The translations under genes and the position numbers were made by a program. The notes under the pieces are model-generated. The model saw only the letters and a list, made by a program, of their open reading frames with translations. It searched no databases and had not been told where the DNA came from. This document shows positions 33,732 through 41,626 of a DNA stretch of 64,000 nt, one piece after another. How positions within the stretch are numbered: position 1 is the first letter of the stretch; each line of letters starts with the position of its first letter. This DNA comes from CAVYEM01 sp963767635. GTDB lineage: Bacteria; Vulcanimicrobiota; Vulcanimicrobiia; Vulcanimicrobiales; Vulcanimicrobiaceae. The stretch spans positions 2,294,001 to 2,358,000 of the forward strand of contig CAVYEM010000001.1 of assembly GCA_963767635.1 (NCBI GenBank), written 5' to 3'.

Positions 33732-34754
33732 TTACGCCGGCACGCTGTGCGTGCCGGTCAGCGTCATTCGGACGAATTCGGCAACCAATGCCGGAGTGAC
33801 GTTCGTTCCGGCCAACCGCTGCGCTTGCGACATCTTCTGCAGCAGACGTATGGCGTGCTCTGCAGGAATCGGCCGCAGTTCTTTTATTTTAACTGCATAG
33901 TCGGCGGCGAGCAGTCCGACATCTTTTCCGGCGTGCGAGACCGCAATCCAGTCGCGCACGAGCGTCTTGAGTATTTCCAATCCTTCGTCGAGTGTTTCAC
34001 GAGCGGCCCAGGTCTGATCGGGCCTGCCCCCTGCGACGGTCCGAAAAAACCAAGCCGCGACTTGAGCGCGCAGCTGATCTTCATCGTCCGTAAGCGCCGC
34101 AAGCGCACGCGTAACCGATCCCTGCGATAGCGCCGCACCGGCTCTCGCGTCCTTCTCAGCGAAGCCTCGCGCTTTCAAAATTTCCACGACTTGCGGCCGC
34201 CGAAGCGACGAGAACCGAACTTCGACCAAACGCGAGCGAATGGTGTCCAGCAATCGCGCCGGCGTGGGCGTCGTGAGCAGCAGCAGCACGTTGTCCGGCG
34301 GCTCTTCAAAGAATTTGAGCAACGCATTGGCGGCGGCCGGCGAGGCAAACTCTACGTCGCCCAATATAAAGACGCGATAGCCGCCCGCATAAGATTGCAG
34401 CGAAAGCAAGCGCACCAGGTCCCGCGAGGTCGTGTTCTCCGCTTCGTGAAAGCCTACGGTTTCGTCCGGCTCGCCGATCTTGAGCGGCCCCACGCTTTCC
34501 AAAAGATCCGGATGGCGCGTTTTTTCCTTGCCGAACAATACGCATGACTCACACGTCCCATCGTAGCCAAGCACACCGCGCGGGTGCGGCGCTCGGCACA
34601 GAATCGACTGCGCGAGGGCGTGCGCGAAGGTTTTCTTGCCCACGCCTGACGGACCGCTGAACAGATACGCGTGCGCTATCGTTTCCTTCGTCAAGCGTGA
34701 AAAGAATTGCGACGGTCCTTCGGCGCCGGCCACGTCGAACCGCAACGAGCTCAT
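33732..34754 (-). CDS. holB: DNA polymerase III subunit delta' (clamp loader)
   Basis: 340 residues. AAA+ core with Walker A LFSGPSGVGKKTFAHA, a zinc-module region (CRAPHPRG, CESCVLFGKEKTRHPDL), SRC-like TIRSRLVEVRFSSLRR and the sensor region SPAAANALLKFFEEPPDN. It forms part of the clamp loader with tau/gamma and delta. It overlaps tmk by 4 nt, the common tmk-holB pair. The Walker A is intact, unlike enterobacterial delta', but that is frequent in other phyla. Confidence 0.93.
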   Translation of the reverse strand: MSSLRFDVAGAEGPSQFFSRLTKETIAHAYLFSGPSGVGKKTFAHALAQSILCRAPHPRGVLGYDGTCESCVLFGKEKTRHPDLLESVGPLKIGEPDETVGFHEAENTTSRDLVRLLSLQSYAGGYRVFILGDVEFASPAAANALLKFFEEPPDNVLLLLTTPTPARLLDTIRSRLVEVRFSSLRRPQVVEILKARGFAEKDARAGAALSQGSVTRALAALTDDEDQLRAQVAAWFFRTVAGGRPDQTWAARETLDEGLEILKTLVRDWIAVSHAGKDVGLLAADYAVKIKELRPIPAEHAIRLLQKMSQAQRLAGTNVTPALVAEFVRMTLTGTHSVPA

Positions 34755-35365
34755 GCGAGCACGGATGCGAGCGCGGCCATCGCCGCGTCGATCACCGCGC
34801 CGGCAGGGCGCTCGCCATCGATGCGAACGACGCGCGAATCGCGCTTCGCCAATTCGAGAAAGCCTTCACGCACCCGCCGATGAAATGCACCGTCTTCATG
34901 CTCGATGCGATCGACGGCGCGCCCGCGCTCGGCCAGCCTACTGCGTGAGGTCTCGGTCGAAACGTCGACGAGCAGCGTGAGATCGGGCATTAAGCCGCCC
35001 GTAGCGGCCGCGCAGACGTTTTGCACCGTCTCCAACGGCAAGCCGCGCCCGTACCCTTGATAGGCCAACGTGGAATCAACGTAGCGATCGCACAGCACGG
35101 CGGTTTCCCGCGCCAATGCCGGCCGGATGATTTCATCGACGAGCTGCGCGCGCGACGCGTTGATGAGCAGCAGCTCGGCGCGCGGATCGAGCCGCATGCC
35201 GGGCTGCAGGAAGATCGCACGCACTGCGTCGCCCGCCGGCGTGCCGCCGGGCTCTCGAACGCCCAGAGTCGCATAGCCCCGCCCGCGCAAAACCGCGTCC
35301 ACCGCCGCCATCAGCGTAGACTTTCCGCTCGCCTCAATTCCCTCGAATGTAATGAACAACCGCAA
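34751..35365 (-). CDS. tmk: Thymidylate kinase
   Basis: 204 residues. P-loop FITFEGIEASGKSTLMAAVD, DRY-type motif VLCDRYVDSTLAYQGYGRGL and LID region LAERGRAVDRIE. It phosphorylates dTMP to dTDP. Translationally coupled to holB. After correcting the frame of the upstream R3H gene, the apparent 32-nt overlap with it vanishes. Confidence 0.95.
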   Translation of the reverse strand: MRLFITFEGIEASGKSTLMAAVDAVLRGRGYATLGVREPGGTPAGDAVRAIFLQPGMRLDPRAELLLINASRAQLVDEIIRPALARETAVLCDRYVDSTLAYQGYGRGLPLETVQNVCAAATGGLMPDLTLLVDVSTETSRSRLAERGRAVDRIEHEDGAFHRRVREGFLELAKRDSRVVRIDGERPAGAVIDAAMAALASVLA

Positions 35366-35386
35366 TATGCCGGCGACGAAAGCCTG

Positions 35387-36935
35387 CTAAACTTCGCCGG
35401 CTTTGTATATCCGCACGCGCCGGTTGGGCTCCAAGCCGGTGCTCCTGGATTGCAGGCGGTACTTTTCCGCAAGCTGGTGCTGCATCCGGCGCACGTACGA
35501 GGTCTGCGGCGAAAGACTCGACGGCTTTGCTGTTGAGCAGAACCTGGTAGATCGCTTCCTCGGCCTCACGCAAAGCGATTTCTTCGGTGTCGATGGACGG
35601 CAGATTGAACACGTCTTTGAGCGAGTTCTGAATCTGCGTCGTGGTATTGGTTTTGATGCTGTAGATTGGGATGTTTTCTGAGGCGATCTGTTTGAGTTTG
35701 GGCTGCTCCTTGCGTTCGAGCGTTTTGAGCGTGAGGACCACGTCTGCATCGTCCCAATTTCTCGCGATTGAGGCATCGAGCCGCAAATTGTGAATGGCGC
35801 GCTCGATTTTGTTGCGGGAGACGCCGTATGGAAAGATTAGAAGCGGCTTTTCGCGGTCTTCGCGCTCGCCGTCGTCTTCGTGATACGCGTGCGCGGCGAG
35901 CTGCGGCATCGACTCCGTATCGGCTTCTTGAACGATCGCGACCTGACCGCCGGCAGTGCGCTTGCGAACTTCGGGCTGCGGTTGGTACCCGCGCAGAAGC
36001 GCGTCCACGACGTCGGCGACGTTCTTGTGGATCGCCACCGTGTCACGGTCGTGAATCTCCACGACGACGTCGAACGTAGGAGGCGCCTTGCGCTCCAGCA
36101 CGGTCTTGCGGGTGCCGCGACGGCGAGCCTCTTCGTCCGAAAGCGTTACCGCGCTGATGCCGCCGACCAGGTCCGAGAGCGTCGGGTTCATCAGCAAATT
36201 CTCGAGCGTTTGACCGTGTGCCGTGCCGATGAGCGCCACGCCCCGTTCCGCGATGGTGCGCGCCGCGCCCGCTTCGGCTTCCGTGCCGATCTCGTCGATG
36301 ACCACGACTTGCGGCATATGGTTTTCGACGGCTTCGATCATTACCGCGTGCTGAAGCGCCGGGTCGGCGACTTGCATCCGGCGCGCGGTGCCGATGCCGG
36401 GATGCGGGATATCGCTGTCGCCCGCTATCTCGTTGGAGGTGTCCACGATCACGACGCGCTTGCGATCCTCGGAAAGCACGCGCGCGCATTCGCGCAGCAT
36501 CGTCGTCTTGCCCACGCCCGGCGGCCCCAGCAGGCAGATGGATTTCCCACTGCGCAGAATGTCGAGCAATATGTCGATCGTCCCGTACACCGCGCGACCG
36601 ACGCGGCACGTCAAACCGACGATTTTGCCGGTCCGCGTGCGAATCGCGCTGATCCGATGCAGCGTTTGCTCGATGCCGGCACGATTGTCAGCCCCAAACG
36701 GCGATAAACGCGAAGAAACGTGCGCGACGTCGTCTTGCGTTACCGGCGTCTCGGAAAGATATGCGAAATCGTTCTCGAAACGCGCTTCCGGAGGGCGGCC
36801 GAGATCCAGAACCACTTCGATCATGTTCACCAGATCAGGTAAACGCAGCAGCGATTGCCTAATCGGAAGCGGAAAGATGTCGAGCAGTTGCGTGAGCTCC
36901 CAGTTGGGAGCCAAGGTTTCAGCTTTAACGGCCAA
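35387..36935 (-). CDS. Ycf45-type AAA ATPase with C-terminal R3H domain (frame break near 35503)
   Basis: 515 residues when corrected. The ATPase has Walker A LLGPPGVGKTTMLRECARVL, Walker B VVVIDEIGTEAEA and GTAHGQTLENLL, matching the SpoIIIAA/Ycf45 family. A low-complexity linker leads to a second nucleotide-binding-like segment (IFPYGVSRNKIERAIHNLRL). The R3H domain ends HQLAEKYRLQSRSTGLEPNR after removing one base. R3H modules bind single-stranded nucleic acid. The chloroplast and cyanobacterial relatives are uncharacterised. It sits upstream of tmk-holB, which hints at nucleic-acid metabolism. Confidence 0.88.
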
Positions 36936-37024
36936 TACTGACCCTCGGTTTCACAGCGTTTTGACCCCTTTTCCCACTATCGCTACGGCGCCCTGCAGGC
37001 GACCGTACGGCAAGGCGCGCGCCA

Positions 37025-38516
37025 TCAGCCGCGCACGACGCGAATCGTCTTGAGCTCTTGGTCGAATTGCCCTTGCATCCGCACACCGGCCTTGAGTTCC
37101 AGATCCAGGTAGTCGATGATCTCTTCGTTGATTTCTTCTCCGGGAGCGATCACGGGAATTCCGGGCGGATACGGCGAGATCGTTTCCGCGCAGATCCGGC
37201 CCTTGCTTTGTTTGAAGCGCACGAACTCCGTGTCCGCGAGGAACGCTTCCCGCGGCAGCATGCGCATGTCCGGAATCTTCGGCAGTTGATACGTGCCGGT
37301 TTTCAGCCGCCGCTCCAACACGCCCGACGGGGAAAAGATGTCGATGGGCCGGTCCTCCCTGGCCAAAAACGCCACGCCTTCGACCAAACGATCGGCGGCG
37401 CTTTGCGAAGTGCCGATCGTAAAAAGCGCAACGACGTTGAACAAGTCCGCCAGCTCGACCTGCACGTTGTAACGGCGCCGTAAGATTTCCGAAGCTTCAT
37501 AGCCGGTGTAGCCCAAATCTTTGACGGTAATCGTCACCTTCGTCGGGTCGAGATCGAAGACGCCCGGCCGCCCTTGCAGTTCCTCGCCGAAACAGTAGAC
37601 GCCGTCGATCGTGTTGAGCTTGCGCCGCGTATCCTCGCGCGAGCGCGATCGTTCGAGACAACAACGCCGGCCCTTGCGTGGACATCTGCTTGCGCGCGAC
37701 GTCCAGTGAGGCGAGCATCGGCAGATTGGGAGAGGTGGAGAGAAAAATTTTCAGCACCGCTTCCAGCCGATCGACGCGCACGCGTGGACCAATCTGATGC
37801 AGCATCGCGCACTGCGAGAACGCAGAAAGCATTTTGTGCGTAGAATTGATGCACAAATCCGCTCCCACGGCCGTCGCGGAAACCGGCAGGGCGGGATGAA
37901 AATGAAAGTGCGGGCCCCACGCCTCGTCGACGAGCAGCAGCTTATCGGCGGCGTGCACGATTTGGGTGATCGACTCCAAATCGGCGGCCACCCCGTAGTA
38001 CGTCGGACTGACGATATAGACGGCCTTGAGATCCGGATGCCGCCGCAGCGTTTCTTCCACCGTCTCGGGTGTGACGCTGTGATCCATGTGCAGCGCTTCG
38101 TCGACGACAGGGTGCATATAGACCGGGCGCGCGCCGCTCATCACCAAGCCGCCCAGCATCGACTTGTGCGAGTTTCGCGGCACGGCGATTTTCTCTCCGG
38201 GATTGAGCGCGGCCATCATCATGCACTGATTGCCGCTGGTCGAACCGTTTACCAAAAAATAGGAACGATCGGCGCCATACGCCAGAGCTGCGAGCTGCTG
38301 CGCTTCCAAGAGCGACTCCGTAGGCTGCAGCAGATCGTCTATGCCCGGCATCGGCGTGAGATCGATGGCGCAGATATTGTCGCCTATGAATTCGCGAAAG
38401 GCCAGATCCATGCCGATGCCTTGCTTGTGGCCCGGCGTATGAAACGGAATGACGCCCGCGTCGACATAGTCGAGCAGCGCTTGGAAATACGGCGTTTTGG
38501 ATTGATCCACGGGCAC
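37025..38516 (-). CDS. Orn/Lys/Arg decarboxylase family, PLP-dependent (frame break near 37638)
   Basis: 496 residues when corrected. IPFHTPGHKQGIGMDLAFRE opens the PLP domain, with FLVNGSTSGNQCMMMAAL, the PLP-lysine motif CINSTHKMLSAFSQ and VDEAWGPHFHFHPALPVSA. The frame fails after LLSRTIALA; removing one base gives IALAEDTRRKLNTIDGVYCF and continues to the C-terminal domain (PYPPGIPVIAPGEEI). This short type is close to SpeA of Bacillus (arginine decarboxylase), but lysine or ornithine cannot be excluded. It would feed polyamine synthesis together with speE and mtnP. Confidence 0.9.
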
Positions 38517-38545
38517 ACGCTCCGTTGCGGAGAAGGCGAAAGGGG

Positions 38546-38567
38546 AAAAATGGCGCGGTTAACGCGC
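38546..38567 (-). terminator. Weak hairpin with U-run before the decarboxylase gene
   Basis: On the minus strand GCGCG, a TTAAC loop and CGCGC are followed by CATTTTT. It lies between the HNH gene and the decarboxylase start. The stem is only 5 bp, so termination would be partial. The stop codon of a 19-codon ORF lies in its loop. Confidence 0.35.
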
Positions 38568-38618
38568 GCGTAGTCCCTTCGCCGTGTGGCTGTGGTGCGA
38601 AATGAGCCACGCGGCCAT
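38559..38618 (-). CDS. Possible 19-residue leader peptide upstream of the decarboxylase gene
   Basis: MAAWLISHHSHTAKGLRAR is a complete ATG-to-TAA reading frame that ends inside the loop of the hairpin/U-run above. It contains three His in four residues and ends in Arg-Ala-Arg. Position and arrangement recall an attenuator leader, but there is no clear ribosome site and short ORFs like this arise by chance. Listed as a candidate only. Confidence 0.2.
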   Translation of the reverse strand: MAAWLISHHSHTAKGLRAR

Positions 38619-38656
38619 GCGCAGTGCGCGGCTGAGTCCGGCGTGCATGCGGTTGC

Positions 38657-39187
38657 CTATGTCTCGATGCGCTCTTCGATCGAAACGTTGTAAAGAAACA
38701 GAAACTTATGCCACTCGTCCGGCAGCGTGTTGCGCTTGATCTGAATCCACGGAATGTATTTGGGATGGCGCGGTTTTCGGCGCAATTTCATGTTGCAGTC
38801 TTGCGGGGCGCGGTTGTTCTTGCGATTGTTGCAGCGCATGCAGGCGCAGACCAAGTTCTCCCAGGTCGATGGACCGCCTTTGCTCTTTGGGACGATGTGA
38901 TCGACGGTCATGAAGCGATCGCCGCGCACTCCACAGTACTGGCACGTGTGATCGTCCCGAATGAGAATGTTCTTTTTCGTCAGCGCGACTTTTTGCATCG
39001 GGCGGCGGATATAGTACAGCATCCGGATAATGGACGGCATGCGCATTTCGAACGTCGTGGACGAGATAATACGATCTTTGCCATGAACCATTTCGGCCTT
39101 GCCGGCGAAGATAAGCTTGACCGCACGCTGAAAATTGGTGATGTTCAGCGCCTCATAGGTGAAGTTGAGCACCAGTACGTCGCTCAA
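38657..39187 (-). CDS. HNH endonuclease-family protein
   Basis: 176 residues. HNH core: CQYCGVRGDRFMTVDHIVPK followed by GGPSTWENLVCACMRCNNRK, so four Cys for structural zinc and the DH/N/N catalytic-type residues. The N-terminal part VLVLNFTYEALNITNFQRAV is the typical leader of the widespread single-gene HNH family found in many free-living bacteria. No intron, intein or restriction partner is adjacent. Role unknown; probably chromosomal housekeeping or phage-defence-like. Confidence 0.9.
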   Translation of the reverse strand: MSDVLVLNFTYEALNITNFQRAVKLIFAGKAEMVHGKDRIISSTTFEMRMPSIIRMLYYIRRPMQKVALTKKNILIRDDHTCQYCGVRGDRFMTVDHIVPKSKGGPSTWENLVCACMRCNNRKNNRAPQDCNMKLRRKPRHPKYIPWIQIKRNTLPDEWHKFLFLYNVSIEERIET

Positions 39188-39233
39188 CGCGGCACCTGCC
39201 GAACTTCCACCGCCGGACGTAGAAAGCGAGGCA

Positions 39234-39527
39234 CTACAAACCTCGCTTTCTCACGAACGCCATGCGCGTTTCGGTCAGCAACTGTGTAATTGCCAACCGT
39301 TCTTGCGGCCTCAAGCGTTCTTTGACCCGCTCGAAGGCGCTGGTCGCAACGTCGATGGCAATCTCGGCGCCGGGCACGTCGGAATGCTCGCCCTCCTCTA
39401 CCGCCAAGTAGGCGTGGGCAGCGAGCGCAAGACGCGCGATCGTATCCGTGAGCAGCAGCTCGACGGCCGGAACCTGCTCCATTTGGGTCGCGTCGTCCCA
39501 GTCCTGGGAGGGAGCCTGCGGGCTCAT
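39234..39527 (-). CDS. Small helical protein, DUF1844-like
   Basis: 97 residues. The middle and end (EIAIDVATSAFERVKERLRP, then LAITQLLTETRMAFVRKRGL) recall DUF1844, whose members end with a two-helix block and ...LRYVE-like tail. The match is by pattern, not certain. It starts just after pdxT and precedes HNH by 46 nt in the same direction. Confidence 0.55.
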   Translation of the reverse strand: MSPQAPSQDWDDATQMEQVPAVELLLTDTIARLALAAHAYLAVEEGEHSDVPGAEIAIDVATSAFERVKERLRPQERLAITQLLTETRMAFVRKRGL

Positions 39528-39537
39528 GCTCTGGAAA

Positions 39538-40153
39538 TTACGCGACGCTGCGCGCCTTCCCTACGTCGTTTTGGCGCGCGTGCGCCACCATCTGCATGAA
39601 GTACTGGTGTACGCGCACGTCGGCGGTGAGTCTCCGGGTGGAACGAGGTTCCCAGGACATTGCGCCGGCGAACCATGACGCCGTGCCCGTCACGCTGCGC
39701 CAAGACCTCGACGTCCGCAGCCGCGCGCTCGATCCACGGTGCTCGAATGAAGATGGCGAGGAATGGTTCGCTCCCGAGCACTGGAATAGACAACGGGACT
39801 TCGGCGGAGTCGTTCTGGCGTCCGAACGCGTTGCGCCGCACGGAAATATCGATTAGGTCCAGCGAAGGCTGATTGAGCTCCACGACATCGCGCGCGATCA
39901 CGATCATTCCCATGCAGGTTCCCCACAGCGGCATGCCGGCCAGAGCGCGGCGCACGATCGGATCGCGCAAATCGAAGCGCTCGAGCAGCTTCATCACCGT
40001 CGTCGACTCGCCCCCCGGGATGATGAGGCCGTCCACGTTTTTCAGCTCACCGGGTGTTTTGACCGGCACGGCGCGCGCGCCCGCGCGTTCCAGCGCGTGC
40101 AGATGCTCTACGACATCCCCCTGCAGTGCTAGAACGCCGATCCGCGATCTCAA
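39538..40153 (-). CDS. pdxT: PLP synthase glutaminase subunit PdxT (frame break near 39631)
   Basis: 204 residues when corrected, starting at TTG 40151-40153. IGVLALQGDVVEHLHALERA, GLIIPGGESTTVMKLLERF, the nucleophile Cys in LWGTCMGMIVIA, and the His of GTSFHPE. After FHPE the annotated frame fails; removing one A at 39631 gives ELTADVRVHQYFMQMVAHAR, the normal end with the catalytic His-Glu. It releases ammonia from glutamine for PdxS. The start overlaps the pdxS stop (TTGA). Confidence 0.93.
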
Positions 40154-41053
40154 TTGCCGCGCGACGCCAGCAGTCTCCGATTCGGGGAGCTTGCGCACGT
40201 CGATTCCTTCCATCGCTTGTGCTTCCTTGCCCAGCGATTTGCTGGCCGCTACGATCACCTTGGGATCGCTGTAGTGCGTCGTGGCATCGACGATGGCTTT
40301 TGCAAACGCTTTGGGATTGGTGGACTTGAATATCCCGCTGCCGACGAATATGCCTTCGGCACCGAGCTGCATCATCAGCGCGGCGTCGGCCGGCGTGGAG
40401 ACGCCTCCCGCGCAAAAGAGCACGACCGGCAGTTTTCCGTTTTGCGCGACATCTTTGATTAGTTCGAGCGGTGCACCGAGATCTCGCGCGCGTGCCACTG
40501 CTTCTTCGCCCGGCACGATGGTGAGTTCTTTGATCGCATCGGTGATGGCGCGGATATGACGTACCGCCTCGACGATGTTTCCGCTGCCGGCTTCACCCTT
40601 GCTGCGAATCATGGCGGCCCCTTCGGCGATCCGCCGAAGCGCTTCCCCTAAATCCCGCGCGCCGCAGACGAACGGCGTCGTGAATGCCTGCTTGTCGACG
40701 TGATACTTGTCGTCGGCGGGCGTGAGAACTTCCGATTCGTCGATAAAATCAATGCCGAGTTCCTGCAGCGCCTGCGCCTCCGCGAAGTGGCCGATGCGGA
40801 CTTTGGCCATCACGGGAATCGTAACGGCGTCCATGATCGACTGCACGAGCTCGAGATTGCTCATTCGCGCGACGCCGCCGTGCGCGCGGATGTCGGCCGG
40901 GATACGCTCGAGCGCCATCACGGCCACGGCCCCCGCCTCCTGAGCCACGACTGCCTGCTCCGGGGTGACGACGTCCATAATTACGCCGCCCTTGAGCATT
41001 TGGGCGAGCCCCCGTTTGACGGTAAGAGTCCCGGTAGTTTGCGCCTCGCTCAC
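40150..41053 (-). CDS. pdxS: PLP synthase subunit PdxS (frame break near 40174)
   Basis: GTG start at 41053 with GAGGAG upstream. GLAQMLKGGVIMDVVTPEQA, the catalytic Lys in VMAKVRIGHFAEA, and the second Lys region with VLFCAGGVSTPADAAL and GAEGIFVGSGIFKS. As read, it runs straight into PdxT. Removing one A at 40174 (GAGACTG to GAGCTG) gives the canonical end LLASRGN and a TGA that overlaps the pdxT start. The protein is then 300 residues. PdxS makes PLP from ribose-5-phosphate, glyceraldehyde-3-phosphate and ammonia. The apparent fusion is an error, not a real one. Confidence 0.95.
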
Positions 41054-41137
41054 GATATCTCCTCAATGTCTTGGTTGTGCTTCCATCATAACAGGGCCGG
41101 CCAATGCGGACATTGAGAACAATCTACTGCCCAACCG

Positions 41138-41608
41138 TTAGGGTTGCGGGGTGCCTCCGGGCACCGGTGAAGCGCTCATTTGGGGTCCGGGCGGACCGCT
41201 TTGCACGGACGATGCCGTCGGCAGAGGAGCGGCCCGGCGCCAGATCGGCACGTTCATGTTAGGCGTCGGTGAAGGCGTGGGCCGGCGCACGACCCGGGGA
41301 GGCGGCGTGTACTTGGGCGGTGGCGGCAGCGTCGGCAGCGGCACCGGAGGCACCCGCGGGTCCGGAAACTGCGGGTCCTCGGCCGCAGTCATCACGTCGG
41401 TGCGCTTCCAGTCCGGCCCGTAGGGCGCGGCGCTTCTCTGAACCGGCGCCGGAGTAACGGTTACGGGCGCAATGCTGTCCAAGCGCTTTTCGGTGACTTG
41501 CCCGATAACTTTGTCTCCGGCCCGCTCACCGAGCGCGATTGCCGCGACGAGCACGGCGATGCCGAGCATGAGTACCACGGTCAGAAAGCGTTTGGAAGGG
41601 TCGAGCAC
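41138..41608 (-). CDS. Membrane-anchored proline-rich protein, unknown
   Basis: 156 residues. One N-terminal membrane segment (FLTVVLMLGIAVLVAAIALG) is followed by a Pro/Thr-rich exterior part (PLPTLPPPPKYTPPPRVV, TPSPTPNMNVP). No catalytic motif. It lies between the glycoside hydrolase and pdxS, 84 nt upstream of pdxS. Likely a cell-envelope spacer or anchor; function unknown. Confidence 0.7.
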   Translation of the reverse strand: MLDPSKRFLTVVLMLGIAVLVAAIALGERAGDKVIGQVTEKRLDSIAPVTVTPAPVQRSAAPYGPDWKRTDVMTAAEDPQFPDPRVPPVPLPTLPPPPKYTPPPRVVRRPTPSPTPNMNVPIWRRAAPLPTASSVQSGPPGPQMSASPVPGGTPQP

Positions 41609-41626
41609 GGGAGGTACCCAGTACGC

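Noticed and set aside
39524..41053. A natural PdxS-PdxT fusion protein
   Set aside because: One extra A explains it; without it the standard PdxS end and a coupled PdxT start appear.
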